A stretch of DNA of 64,000 nt from Haloarcula sp. CBA1129 (GTDB lineage Archaea; Halobacteriota; Halobacteria; Halobacteriales; Haloarculaceae). Position 1 is the first letter of the stretch, and each line of letters starts with the position of its first letter. The position numbers and the translations under genes were made by a program. The DNA lies in NCBI RefSeq assembly GCF_008729015.1, contig NZ_RKSM01000001.1, forward strand, positions 2,976,001-3,040,000, in the 5' to 3' direction. Shown piece after piece: positions 32,721 to 41,583 of the stretch. The notes beneath the pieces were generated by a model. That model had not been told where the DNA came from, ran no database searches, and saw only the letters and a program-made list of their open reading frames with translations.

Positions 32721-33973
32721 CGGCCACCTCGCCATGCCCGCTCAGTGACCTGTGCCAGCGGTTCGCCTGCGGGCCAGTCGTGGACCGAAATTCCGGCCGC
32801 TCGCAACCGTCGGAGCCGTTCGCGGCGTTCGAGCCGCGCTAGCCGGTGGCCCGCCGTGTCCGTCGCGGTCGGATCGGGACTCAGAACCGTCACCGGGTGG
32901 CCGCTGGCGGCGAGTCGGCGGACCAGCGCCTCGCTGTCGTCGTCACACAGCGGGCCGAGGAAGACGACGTTCGCCGCCGTCGGCAACTGTGCAATGAGCC
33001 TGCTCGTGTCCGGCTCCCGGGTGACCGCCGTCGCGGTGAAGGCGCGGTCGGTCCTGAGCAGGTCACGGGCCTGCCGCTGGTGGGCAGCGCTCGTGCCGGG
33101 CGCGAGCCACGCCCCCTCCGGCGAGTACGCCGCGACGCCGACTTCGTGGCCGTCCTCCGGGAGCCCCTCAACGAGGGCGACGGCGGCCATCGTCGACCGC
33201 TCGATTGCCGTCTCGGCGTCCGGACGCGGCGCGAGGGCGGCGGCCGCTCTGGCGTCGACGACGACCACGACCGTCGCGGACTGCTCGCGGCGGAACTCGA
33301 CGGTCCGAAGGTCGCCGGTGCGGGCGTACTGGTTCCAGTCGACGCGCGAGAGCGGGTCGTTCGAGCGGTGTTCCCTGACCGCGTAGAACGAGACCCCTTC
33401 GCCGCCCTCGTCGACGGGGACCGTCCCGGGCCGACGGGCCACTGCCGGGACCAGCGGCAACAGTGCCGAACTGGCTGGCTGCTCCCAAGTGACGGTGTCG
33501 GGCTCAGCCGTGACGTTCGTTCGTCGGGCGACGACACCGACCACGTCCCTGACGATCACCGTCGCCGGGTCGAACACGCAGCGGTCGGTCCCGCCGGTAA
33601 TCTCGTAGGTAATCGTCGTCGATGCGCCGGGTCGAAGCGCTGTCCCGAACGACGCTGACCCTTCGACTACCCGAACTGAGTCGGGCACGCCGTCGGCGAG
33701 CCGGAGGTCCGGAATCGTCCGCGAGCCGTCATTGCGGACCGTCAGCGCGACCGTCACCCGCTCTCCCAGCGCCGGCTCTTTTGGCGTGATCGAGCGCTGT
33801 ATCGACACGTTCGCGGCCGGCGGGACGGCCACCCGGTCGTACGCGCTCAGTGTGACGCCCAGCCCGCCAAGCAACACGAGCGCGGGAACCTGCCCGACTA
33901 GCCCGACGCCGACGGCGACCAGTGCGGCCCCAGCCAGCCCGAACCAGCGGCCGGTACGGTGGGTCTCGCTCAT
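32717..33973 (-). CDS. DUF58 domain membrane protein
   Basis: A 418-residue protein with two N-terminal membrane segments (WFGLAGAALVAVGVGLVGQVPALVLLGG region), a beta-rich part with PKEPALGERVTVALTVRN, and then the DUF58 hallmark SNDPLSRVDWNQYARTGDL before a von Willebrand A-like fold starting VVVVVDARAAA. DUF58 proteins usually work with a MoxR AAA ATPase in complex assembly; none is seen in the window. ATG 33973 overlaps the stop of the gene before it (ATGA). Confidence 0.88.
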   Translation of the reverse strand: MSETHRTGRWFGLAGAALVAVGVGLVGQVPALVLLGGLGVTLSAYDRVAVPPAANVSIQRSITPKEPALGERVTVALTVRNDGSRTIPDLRLADGVPDSVRVVEGSASFGTALRPGASTTITYEITGGTDRCVFDPATVIVRDVVGVVARRTNVTAEPDTVTWEQPASSALLPLVPAVARRPGTVPVDEGGEGVSFYAVREHRSNDPLSRVDWNQYARTGDLRTVEFRREQSATVVVVVDARAAAALAPRPDAETAIERSTMAAVALVEGLPEDGHEVGVAAYSPEGAWLAPGTSAAHQRQARDLLRTDRAFTATAVTREPDTSRLIAQLPTAANVVFLGPLCDDDSEALVRRLAASGHPVTVLSPDPTATDTAGHRLARLERRERLRRLRAAGISVHDWPAGEPLAQVTERAWRGGR

Positions 33974-34497
33974 CGCTCCTCGTCGCGCCGCCGGAGTTCG
34001 GCCGTTGCGTGCGCGACACGCCGCTGGAACGGATGGACGCCCGAGAGCCACCCGGACAGCCGCGCTCGAAGCGATATCGGCGTCCCGTCGAACAGCTCCC
34101 GTGCCGGCTCCCGATCCGTCCACGCGCCGGACCTGAGCGCATCCGTTGCCTCGTCGGGAGAGAGGCCGTCCCGCTGGAGCACGGTGACTGCGACCCCTTC
34201 AACGCGCCGCCGGATGGCTTCCTGTCCGGCCCCGGATGCGAGTGCTTCGTCGATGTCGTCACCGGGGACCGTGACGTACTGGCTGTCAGTGTCCGGGAGC
34301 GCCACGCCGCGCTCGCTGTCGAGGGAGCGAACGAGCAATGCGAGGAGTGCGACACCGCCAGCGAAGACGGCCACGGCGAGTATCGGGAGGTCCGAGACAG
34401 CGCCCGAGGGCAACAGTGGCGCGCCGAGAGCGGCGAGTCCGACGCCGATCGCTGTCGCGACGAGGCCGAGGGCCAGCGGGACCCGGCGCAGCGTCAC
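33970..34497 (-). CDS. Membrane protein of the DUF58 operon (DUF7269-like)
   Basis: A 175-residue protein with two membrane segments in the first 60 residues and a polar C-terminal half rich in Arg and Glu (RRRVEGVAVTVLQRDGLSPDEA), which suggests a cytoplasmic regulatory tail. Start and stop both overlap neighbours through ATGA junctions. Family name from memory; function unknown. The tight coupling to the DUF58 and DUF4129 proteins implies a membrane complex. Confidence 0.75.
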   Translation of the reverse strand: MTLRRVPLALGLVATAIGVGLAALGAPLLPSGAVSDLPILAVAVFAGGVALLALLVRSLDSERGVALPDTDSQYVTVPGDDIDEALASGAGQEAIRRRVEGVAVTVLQRDGLSPDEATDALRSGAWTDREPARELFDGTPISLRARLSGWLSGVHPFQRRVAHATAELRRRDEER

Positions 34498-35198
34498 GGC
34501 TCGGCCTCCCCGCTGTCCGCTTCGGTCTCTGCGGCCACGTCGTCGGGACTCGTCGCGATGGCGTCCGCATCGTCGGCGGCCCGTTCCAGTGCTTCACGAG
34601 CCTGAGTCTCTAGGTCGGCGTCTGGCCGCTCCCGGCCGTAGCGAACCCGCTCGAACACCGACCTGAGCGAGGCGACGGCCTCGGGGTCGGCACCGGCCGC
34701 TGTTGCGTCCGCCTCGATATCCTGTGGCGTCGACGAACTGTTTTCCGGGGTCACCGCGTCTTCGAGGGCAGCCCACGCGCGGTACACGTCGTTGGTGAGC
34801 GGGACCTCGATTTCAGCCGCGCTATGTGCGGGGCTTCTCGCGGACTCCGGCGTTGTGACGGCTGGCGTCTCGCCGCCCGCCTCATCAATTGTCCGGCTCT
34901 GGCCGGCCAGTCGCCACAGGACCACGAGCCCGACCGCGAGGCCGACGGCCAGCGCGCCGACTGCCGGGGCGGGGACGCTCGGCAGCAGCGCGCGGGCACC
35001 GCCGTCGCTTTCGGGCGGGTCGATGCTACCCGGTGGGTCGCTGAGGCCCTGTCCGTCGGGGTTGTCGATTTCGCTGTCGTCCCGGCTCATCTCCGCTCGG
35101 TCGGAGCCGGTGGCGGCGTCGATGCTCGCGGCACCGACGCTGAACGACAGCAGCGCAATCGCGGCGACAACCGCCACGAGGAGGGACTGTCGCTGCAT
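34494..35198 (-). CDS. DUF4129-type membrane protein
   Basis: A 234-residue protein: signal-anchor segment at residues 5-24 (LLVAVVAAIALLSFSVG), an extracellular acidic Ser/Pro/Asp stretch, a second membrane segment near 85-105 (VGALAVGLAVGLVVLWRL), and a cytoplasmic part with DVYRAWAALEDAV typical of DUF4129. ATG 35198 is chosen with GGAG 7-10 nt upstream; an ATG eight codons earlier is possible. First gene of the four-gene block, which lies 104 nt after hemB on the same strand. Confidence 0.82.
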   Translation of the reverse strand: MQRQSLLVAVVAAIALLSFSVGAASIDAATGSDRAEMSRDDSEIDNPDGQGLSDPPGSIDPPESDGGARALLPSVPAPAVGALAVGLAVGLVVLWRLAGQSRTIDEAGGETPAVTTPESARSPAHSAAEIEVPLTNDVYRAWAALEDAVTPENSSSTPQDIEADATAAGADPEAVASLRSVFERVRYGRERPDADLETQAREALERAADDADAIATSPDDVAAETEADSGEAEP

Positions 35199-35302
35199 AC
35201 AGCAACTCCGCTCCTGTCGCATGAATAGGTTGGGGACCTGTCGCTCGCCGGGACTCTCCACCGGAACGACTCGAACGGGTACCGCACGGAGCGCGACCCC
35301 GC

Positions 35303-36283
35303 TCAGAGCTGGTCCGCGAGGTCCTCGGCGAAGTAGGTGAGAATCAGGTCCGCGCCGGCACGTTTGATAGACAGCAGCGACTCGTAGGCGACCGCTTCGA
35401 GGTCGAGCCACCCCTTCTCGGCGGCGGCGTGCAACATCGCGTACTCGCCGGAGACGTTGTAGGCGGCGACGGGATGGTCGTAGGAGTCTCGGACCTCCTT
35501 GACGATGTCCAGATACGGCAGCGCGGGCTTGACCATCAGCACGTCCGCGCCCTGCTCGACGTCGAGGTCGACCTCGCGCCGGGCCTCGCGTGCGTTCGCG
35601 GGGTCCATCTGGTAGTGCCGCCGGTCGCCGAAGGCCGGGGCACCGTCGGCGGCGTCCCGGAACGGGCCGTAGAAGGCCGACTCGTACTTCGCGGCGTAGC
35701 TCATGATTGGTACGTCGGTGTCGCCCTGGGCGTCCAGCGCCTCCCGGATTGCGCCCACCATACCGTCTATCATGCCCGACGGCGCGACCATGTCGGCCCC
35801 GGCCGCGGCGTGGCTCGCGGCGATTTTCCCAAGCAGGTCAAGCGTCTCGTCGTTGCGCACCGTCAGCCGGGGGTCCTCGGCGGCGGCGTCTTCGAGGACG
35901 CCGCAGTGGCCGTGGTCGGTGTACTCACAGAGACAGACGTCCGTGATGACGTAGGCGTCCGTCTCGCTTGTAATCTGGCGGGTCGCCTCCTGCACGACGC
36001 CGTCCTCGGCCCAAGCGCGGCTCCCGCGCTCGTCTTTTGACTCCGGGACGCCGAACAGCATGACGGCTTCGACGCCGGTCTCGCGGACCTCCTCGACACG
36101 CTCGACCGCGTCATCGATAGGGACCCGTTCGTGGCCCGGCATCGTCTCGATAGGGACCCGTTCGTCAGTCGTCGCGTCGACGAACACCGGTGCGATGAGG
36201 TCAGATGCCGAAAGGTCAGTTTCGCGCACCAGCGGTCGGACGCCGTCGGTCCGCAGGCGGCGCGGGCGCTGTGTCAGGTTCAT
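35303..36283 (-). CDS. hemB: Delta-aminolevulinic acid dehydratase
   Basis: A 326-residue enzyme that joins two 5-aminolevulinate molecules to porphobilinogen. DVCLCEYTDHGHCGVL contains the Cys-rich zinc site; MSYAAKYESAFYGPFRDAA and LMVKPALPYLDIV hold the two active-site lysines. ATG 36283 (MNLTQRPRRLRTD) is the family start; the frame remains open for 73 further codons upstream without similarity. Neighbour on the other strand begins at 36424. It belongs to the same pathway as hemL at 16535. Confidence 0.96.
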   Translation of the reverse strand: MNLTQRPRRLRTDGVRPLVRETDLSASDLIAPVFVDATTDERVPIETMPGHERVPIDDAVERVEEVRETGVEAVMLFGVPESKDERGSRAWAEDGVVQEATRQITSETDAYVITDVCLCEYTDHGHCGVLEDAAAEDPRLTVRNDETLDLLGKIAASHAAAGADMVAPSGMIDGMVGAIREALDAQGDTDVPIMSYAAKYESAFYGPFRDAADGAPAFGDRRHYQMDPANAREARREVDLDVEQGADVLMVKPALPYLDIVKEVRDSYDHPVAAYNVSGEYAMLHAAAEKGWLDLEAVAYESLLSIKRAGADLILTYFAEDLADQL

Positions 36284-36423
36284 ACCGACTGTTCCGGCCG
36301 TCCGCGGCATGAACCCACCGCTTGCGGCGGCGACTGCGCCCTCGGCGACGGGACGCGGGGGCCGTGTGACACGCTCCCGCCCGGACACGAGATTTATGCC
36401 GACGCCGCCGTCACACCTGACCG

Positions 36424-37113
36424 ATGCCCTCTGAGGACAGTGACTCGCTGACCGAACAGATGCACGACTTCCTCGACGGCCTCGGATTCGCGGACCTGAC
36501 ACCAGACTACCGCGAGGAGCGCGAGGCCGCCAACGACGCCATCGACGCCGCCTTCGACCCGCTGCCCGAGGAACTCGCTGAGGACCCGGACCTCGCCGAG
36601 ATAAACAAGGTCAACGTCCACGACGACGGCGACGACATCCTCGTCCCCGTGGTTACCTTCCTCTTCGAGGACGTCGGCGAACCGGACCGCGACGCCGTCT
36701 GGTCGTTTGTCGGCCGGGCGCTGGAGGCGGTGCGGGAGCCGTTCGCCGACTGCCACGTCCGCCACTACGACCTCCAGTTCGCGTACGCCCACGAAGAGGA
36801 GGACGCGGTCATCTACTGCCGAATCGCCGTCAATCCACCGCTCGTAGAGCGATACCTGACCGAACCGGGTTTCGACGTCGGGTCGCTCCGGGAGGCCGTC
36901 GCCGAGGGGGATAACGGCGACGACGAGATTCCACCGGTCGACTGGAAGCCCTTCGACGCCGAGTCGATGGGCACGGGCGCGTACAGCGGCGGGCAGGCGG
37001 CCATCGCGGCTCACTGCGCCGGAGCGACCGCGGGCGCGGCCGCCGCGTGCGCAGGGACCGCAGCGGGAGCCGGCGGGGCCGCGGGCTGTGGCGGTGCGGG
37101 CGGCGGGATGTGA
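36424..37113 (+). CDS. Acidic protein with a Gly/Ala/Cys-rich tail, unknown function
   Basis: A 229-residue protein. Residues 1-180 form an acidic domain with several strands (VNVHDDGDDILVPVVTFLFE, AVIYCRIAVN) and no known motif. From about residue 188 the chain becomes a low-complexity tail of Gly and Ala with Cys198, Cys209 and Cys222 and a final GGGM. The tail is coded with the normal G/C bias, not a frameshift, since the frame stays open and ends cleanly. A TATA-like GATTTATGC lies about 28 nt before the ATG, supporting a leaderless start. I do not recognise the family. Confidence 0.75.
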   Translation: MPSEDSDSLTEQMHDFLDGLGFADLTPDYREEREAANDAIDAAFDPLPEELAEDPDLAEINKVNVHDDGDDILVPVVTFLFEDVGEPDRDAVWSFVGRALEAVREPFADCHVRHYDLQFAYAHEEEDAVIYCRIAVNPPLVERYLTEPGFDVGSLREAVAEGDNGDDEIPPVDWKPFDAESMGTGAYSGGQAAIAAHCAGATAGAAAACAGTAAGAGGAAGCGGAGGGM

Positions 37114-37114
37114 G

Positions 37115-37855
37115 TCACTCGCCGTCGGCCGTCTCGATCCGCTCACGGAGCCACGCCGCCGCGTCGGCGACGGCCGCCGGGTCATCACCCGTGACTTTCA
37201 CCCGTCCCGGCGCGTCGTCTTTGCGCGGATAGCTCCCGACGGCCACGTCGAACTGTTCGCGGGCTTCGGTAACACGGCCGACCAGCGCGCCCTCGGGCGC
37301 GGGCGTGTGAATCGTCTCCGTCGTCCGGTCACCGTCGAACTCGTCGGCGACGGTCTCGTACATCGCTTGCAGTTCCTCGGGGATGCCCGGGAACACGTAC
37401 ACGCGGTCAATGACACAGCCGGCGGCGAAGCTCTCGTCCGTCAGCAGCGCCTGCCCGCCCTCGGGGACCGACGCCCACGCATCGAGGTCGAGGTCCATAT
37501 CGTAGCGGTCCACCATCTCGGGGTTGTCATCAGCGAACCGCTCGGCCTTCGCTTCGAGGTGCGCCCGCACGTCGTCGGGGACGACAAGCTCCCTGCCGAA
37601 GGCCTGCGCCACGGCGGCCTTCGTCACGTCGTCGGGCGTCCCGCCGATACCGCCGGTGACGATGACCGCGTCGAAGGCGTCATGGAACCGCGCCACGGCG
37701 TCGGCGATGACTGCCTCGTCGTCGGGCACGGTCAGGACGCGAGTGACGCTCGCCCCGGCGGCCGTGAGCTGACGACCCAGCCACGACGCGTTCGTGTTCT
37801 CCGTGTCGCCAGCCAGCAGTTCGTCACCGACAGTGAGCAGTGCGACCTCCATCAT
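37115..37855 (-). CDS. CinA-type molybdopterin-binding domain protein
   Basis: A 246-residue protein matching the N-terminal domain of CinA: VALLTVGDELLAGDTENTNASWLGRQL at the start, then VIVTGGIGGTPDDVTKAAVAQAF and VYVFPGIPEELQAMYE. The nicotinamide-nucleotide amidase domain of full CinA is missing, so this form may act only as the pyrophosphatase-like or cofactor-binding part. The stop lies 1 nt from the convergent stop of the Gly/Ala/Cys protein. ATG 37852, one codon later, is equally possible. Confidence 0.88.
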   Translation of the reverse strand: MMEVALLTVGDELLAGDTENTNASWLGRQLTAAGASVTRVLTVPDDEAVIADAVARFHDAFDAVIVTGGIGGTPDDVTKAAVAQAFGRELVVPDDVRAHLEAKAERFADDNPEMVDRYDMDLDLDAWASVPEGGQALLTDESFAAGCVIDRVYVFPGIPEELQAMYETVADEFDGDRTTETIHTPAPEGALVGRVTEAREQFDVAVGSYPRKDDAPGRVKVTGDDPAAVADAAAWLRERIETADGE

Positions 37856-38028
37856 CTCGCTGTGAGTGTCTGGCGGCGTTAAGGGTTTGGCTGGACGCAG
37901 GTGGACACAGGCTCCGATGGTGGTGGCCTGCTGGGGGACGAAGGCATATATATGGTGTATAATGCCATTATATCTGGTCTAGCCATATTTCGGTAACATA
38001 CATATACTGGGTCCGGCAATCCAGAAGC
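37856..38028. other. A/T-rich control region
   Basis: Within the 509-nt gap 37856-38364, the part 37940-38010 is strikingly A/T-rich for this genome. It carries the perfect 15-bp palindrome TATAATGCCATTATA at 37958-37972 and a TATA-like ACATACATATACT at 37996-38008, about 26 nt before ATG 38029. The remainder of the gap after 38163 shows no gene. Confidence 0.55.
37958..37972. promoter_or_regulatory. 15-bp palindrome TATAATG-C-CATTATA
   Basis: Perfect 7-1-7 palindrome about 30 nt upstream of the TATA element for the possible gene at 38029, and 100 nt upstream of the divergent CinA-type gene. Operator-like. Confidence 0.5.
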
Positions 38029-38163
38029 ATGGTACTTGTCACCAATTGTGCCGATTGTGTCAAACGGGTGTACCCGAATCGAAGTCGTGTGCCGAGCACG
38101 GGCCGCGACACCGCTGCACCAGTCGACGAAGCGCCCACAACACGCTCCGGAACGCCGGACTAA
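38029..38163 (+). CDS. Possible 44-aa CxxC peptide
   Basis: ATG 38029 encodes a 44-residue basic peptide that starts MVLVTNCADCVKRVYPNRSR; it has one CxxC and a Ser/Thr/Pro-rich tail. The promoter spacing (TATA centre 26 nt upstream) suits a leaderless gene, but codon bias is weaker than in neighbours. The A/T-rich promoter may serve a non-coding RNA instead. Confidence 0.35.
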   Translation: MVLVTNCADCVKRVYPNRSRVPSTGRDTAAPVDEAPTTRSGTPD

Positions 38164-38364
38164 CGCTGCCGGCGGCGCACTGCGCCAATCCACCACTTGG
38201 ACCGGTAGCACCCGTCGTGGTGTGTCGTAAGGGCACCCCTCAGTAGAGAGCGACAGTAACGGAACACAGCAACAGCACAGGGTCGGACCGATCACCGCTC
38301 CGTTGGCCTTCCAGACCGGTTCTGAAGTTCGTCAGACTGGTCGCCGCTGGTGTGCTCGGCGTCG

Positions 38365-38565
38365 TTACTCCTCGGATAGCTCGGCTTCGAGTGTCTCGAC
38401 CTTGCGTTCGAGTTCGGAAATACGCTTTTCGTAGCCGCGTTTCCCGTCGAGAAAGTTGTAGATGAGTATCATGCCGGCGGCTGGGAGTCCGACGTACAGT
38501 GCTAGCACCATACCCATGACAAGAAGTTCCGTTGCGCCGGGTAATCCCGGGAGCAGGAGGGCCAT
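38365..38565 (-). CDS. Small membrane protein with coiled-coil tail
   Basis: A 66-residue protein with one long hydrophobic segment (ATELLVMGMVLALYVGLPAAGMILIYNFL) and a charged C-terminal coiled coil (ISELERKVETLEAELSEE). It resembles a TatA-like or envelope scaffolding mini-protein in layout only. ATG 38565 has GGAGG just upstream in the minus strand reading (CAGGAGGGCC reversed gives no clear site), so the in-frame ATG at 38589 remains possible. Its function is unknown; it follows the Fe-S oxidoreductase gene on the same strand. Confidence 0.7.
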   Translation of the reverse strand: MALLLPGLPGATELLVMGMVLALYVGLPAAGMILIYNFLDGKRGYEKRISELERKVETLEAELSEE

Positions 38566-38611
38566 AGTGGCCCTTTTCGGTTCAGCCACTTGAAGATTTA
38601 CGCCCGAGCGG

Positions 38612-40699
38612 TCAGACTTCCGCTTCCCCGACCGCCTCTGCCAGCAGCTCCGTCACGCCGACGATTTCGAGGTCGTCCTCGTAGCCGCCGGTTTTGCGCC
38701 CGTCCTCGTACATCGTCATGCACATCGGGCAGGCGACAACGAATTTCTCGACGGCCGCGCCTGCCTCGGTGTCTTCGAGGGCCTCTCGCAGGCGTTCCTC
38801 GCTCGGTTTCGTCTCCTCTTCGAGGTCCATCCAGAGGCCGCCACCGCCACCGCCACAGCAGAAGGAGTCGTCCCTGTTGCGCGGCATCTCGTGGAGGTCC
38901 GCGCCAGTCGCGCGGATGAGGTCACGCGGAGCTTCGAACTCGCCGTTGTACCGGCCGAGGTGACAAGGGTCGTGGTAGGTGACGGTGTAGTCCAGTTCCG
39001 ATCCGGAGAGGCCGAGCGCGCCCGAACTGGCGAGGTCGGCGACGACCTGCGTGTAGTGGAACACGTCGCCCTCGCCCCACTCGCAGGCCTCGAACTCGGG
39101 GTACTCGTTCATGAACGTGTTGTAGGCGTGGGGGTCCGTCGTGACGATGGACTGGAACTCACAGTCCAGTATCGCCTCGGTGTTGTCCTCGACGAGCATC
39201 TCGTAGAGCCCCTCCTCACCGACGCGGCGAACGTCGTTGCCGTCGGTCTGTTCGGCCTCGTAGAGGATGCCGTAGTCCACGTCGGCGGCCTCAAAAACCC
39301 GGGCCAGCGCGCGTGCGATCTCCTGATTGCGCTCGTCGTAGCTCGGGTAATCGCCGACGTACCAGAGGAACTCGACGGGTTCGTCGCGGGCGTCGGGCAC
39401 CTCGAAGTCGAGGTCCTCGGTCCAGTCCGGCCGGGCGCGTTCGGGGTCGCCGAAGGTGTTGCCGTGCTGGAACACGTTCATCATCGCGTCCTGCACGTGT
39501 TCGTCCATCTCGCCGGCTTCGGTGAGCCGGCGGTTCATCTCGGTGAACTGCGTGACGTGCTCGATATCGACTGGGCAGGCGTCCATGCAGGCCATACAGG
39601 ACATGCAGGACTCCATCGTGTGGGCGTCGATAACCGACGTACCGCCGTCGGCGACGATGGGCACGTCCTCGCCGCCGGCGTCGCGCTCCTCGCGGTAGCG
39701 TTTCAGGTCGAGAATGACGTTGCGCGGGTCAAGCGGCCGCCCGGACGCTTTCGCTGGGCAGACTGACGAGCACCGGCCGCACTTGGTGCAGGCGTCGTGG
39801 TCGAGCAGTTGTTTCCAAGAGAAGTCATCAATTCCACTCGGGCCGATATCGTCGGGATCAGCATCAGCCGGGACGCCCGGCAGTCGCACTCCGGCTTTCT
39901 CGTCGCGGGCGACGAGGTTGGCAAACGAGGAGAGCATGTGGAACGGCTTCGCGTAGGGAATCCAAGCGACAAACCACAGCGCGACGAGCGAGTGGCTCCA
40001 CCAGACAAAGGGGTACGCACCCGCTGCCAGCTCCGGCGTCATTCCGGCCATGACGAGCGCTTCTTTGACCGACCAGCCGACGAAACTCACCGTCTCGAAG
40101 GAGACATCCCGGACCGTCGAAGTACCGAGAATCCGGATGCCCTCGGTGAGATACCCGCCGACGCCAAGCACGAACAGCGCGCCGAGAAACAGGTCGTCCT
40201 CGCGGGACGTGTGGCGGTCGTGGAGGCGGTCAAGCTTGCGACCGTAACGCCGCCACAGCGCGACACCGACGCCGACGACGAACAGCAGCCCCATCGCGTC
40301 CATGACGAACGAATAAGAGAGGTAGAAGCGACCGACAAAAAAGGACTCGCCAGTCAGCGGCCGGTAGAAGTCGATGTCGATGCCCAGTATCGTCGTCCCG
40401 ATGAGCAGCGTCAGAAACCCCCAGACGATGAAGGCGTGCATCACGCCGGCGACAGTGTCACGGTCTAACTGCTTCCGGTTTGACAGCGCCAACTTCGCCG
40501 CTGCGACCGTCCGCTGTGGCAGCTCGTCCAGTCGCTCGAAAGCGTCCTCGCTGCCCCGGGTATAGCGGGTGACACGGTTGTACACACCGTACAGAAAGAC
40601 GATGACAGCGAGCGCTGCGAGATAGTAGAACAACACTTTCCCCACGTCGCCGATGCGCCAGAACGTCGGGCGTGTGGTCGTCTGGAGTATAGATGACAT
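38612..40699 (-). CDS. Membrane Fe-S oxidoreductase, HdrD/GlpC-like with NarI-type N-terminus
   Basis: A 695-residue protein. The first 260 residues hold about six membrane segments like the gamma subunit of nitrate or heterodisulfide reductases. Two [4Fe-4S] motifs follow (CTKCGRCSSVCP near 304, CMSCMACMDACP near 365), then two CCG domains (YHDPCHLGRYN ... FCCGGGGGG near 612, and VACPMC). This layout moves electrons between quinones and a thiol or other soluble donor. ATG 40699 has a TATA element about 27 nt upstream, so the transcript is leaderless. The substrate cannot be named. Confidence 0.9.
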   Translation of the reverse strand: MSSILQTTTRPTFWRIGDVGKVLFYYLAALAVIVFLYGVYNRVTRYTRGSEDAFERLDELPQRTVAAAKLALSNRKQLDRDTVAGVMHAFIVWGFLTLLIGTTILGIDIDFYRPLTGESFFVGRFYLSYSFVMDAMGLLFVVGVGVALWRRYGRKLDRLHDRHTSREDDLFLGALFVLGVGGYLTEGIRILGTSTVRDVSFETVSFVGWSVKEALVMAGMTPELAAGAYPFVWWSHSLVALWFVAWIPYAKPFHMLSSFANLVARDEKAGVRLPGVPADADPDDIGPSGIDDFSWKQLLDHDACTKCGRCSSVCPAKASGRPLDPRNVILDLKRYREERDAGGEDVPIVADGGTSVIDAHTMESCMSCMACMDACPVDIEHVTQFTEMNRRLTEAGEMDEHVQDAMMNVFQHGNTFGDPERARPDWTEDLDFEVPDARDEPVEFLWYVGDYPSYDERNQEIARALARVFEAADVDYGILYEAEQTDGNDVRRVGEEGLYEMLVEDNTEAILDCEFQSIVTTDPHAYNTFMNEYPEFEACEWGEGDVFHYTQVVADLASSGALGLSGSELDYTVTYHDPCHLGRYNGEFEAPRDLIRATGADLHEMPRNRDDSFCCGGGGGGLWMDLEEETKPSEERLREALEDTEAGAAVEKFVVACPMCMTMYEDGRKTGGYEDDLEIVGVTELLAEAVGEAEV

Positions 40700-40723
40700 A
40701 CGGTAACACGCGATTTGTGTCCG

Positions 40724-40732
40724 CTTAAATCT
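40724..40732 (-). promoter_or_regulatory. TATA element of the Fe-S oxidoreductase
   Basis: Minus-strand AGATTTAAG lies about 25-33 nt before ATG 40699. It fits a leaderless haloarchaeal promoter and supports that start over upstream codons. Confidence 0.5.
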
Positions 40733-40843
40733 TGCCACGACCCCGTCGCAGTCCTGCGAGAATTAGGTCGCTGTTGAAAGTTTCCGCGTGTTACGTTGCC
40801 CATCCGACAGATATATGACTCCTGAGGAGGAGTTTCATGTTCG

Positions 40844-41464
40844 ATGGACGAGAAGACCGAAGAACTCCGTGACATCTTCATGGATGTCTCCGACGAGGAG
40901 GCTGTGACGGAGTCTCAGGAGGCGTCGAGAGGGTCCCTCGCCGATACTGACGAGGCCGGTGTCCCGGACCGACTCGGTGATGTCATCGCGCGGATGCGCG
41001 AGCGGTACGAGTTCCAAACTGAACTCGCCGACGAGGCCCTTGTGACAGTAGTCCGACTGTTCTACGAGGGGAGCGATGACGCGACCATCGCGGCCGACAT
41101 CGGCGTAGACGCATCCGCCGTGGTCGAGGCGCGACTGGACCTGCATCTCCTCCGCGACGAGGACACAGAGGCATCGTTTGATCTGGCCGAGTTCCGCCGT
41201 CGCGTCGCCGACGATGCCCCGTCTGTCGCCGAGCTCGCGGCCGAGTTCGACATCGACGAGTCCTGTGCCGCCCACTACCGCCGCGTCGTCGCCGCACAGG
41301 ACGCCACGCGCCGCGTCTCCCACCGCTTCCAGAGCGAGTTCGAGGACGTGCTCACCGACGCCGGACTGTCGACACAGCACGCCGCCACCCTCCGCGAGGA
41401 CGGCCTCGACGAAGCCACCGAGGACATCGATTCGCTGGACTCCGGCGCTGACGTGTCGATGTGA
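40844..41464 (+). CDS. Conditioned-medium-induced-protein-4-like (Cmi4) protein
   Basis: A 206-residue acidic protein beginning MDEKTEELRDIFMDVSDEEAVTESQEASRGSL, which I recognise as the haloarchaeal family named conditioned medium-induced protein 4. The middle looks like two small helix-turn-helix-like units (LFYEGSDDATIAADIGVDASAVVEARLDL and PSVAELAAEFDIDESCAAHYRRVV), so it may bind DNA. GAGGAGG lies about 14 nt before the ATG. Its exact role is not established; in related species expression rises in dense culture. Confidence 0.85.
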   Translation: MDEKTEELRDIFMDVSDEEAVTESQEASRGSLADTDEAGVPDRLGDVIARMRERYEFQTELADEALVTVVRLFYEGSDDATIAADIGVDASAVVEARLDLHLLRDEDTEASFDLAEFRRRVADDAPSVAELAAEFDIDESCAAHYRRVVAAQDATRRVSHRFQSEFEDVLTDAGLSTQHAATLREDGLDEATEDIDSLDSGADVSM

Positions 41465-41583
41465 GTCTCGGCTAGTCTTCACAGCGTTGTCTCGCCGAGA
41501 TGGGGTCGGCCCTGCTATCTGACTGAATGTCGCCGACACGCCCCGCCGAACTTTCTTGTAGGAGAACACGACCATGCAGGGCC

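Noticed and set aside
37879-38295. 138-codon minus-strand frame
   Set aside because: Crosses the A/T-rich promoter island; Cys/Ser/Pro-rich composition unlike real genes here.
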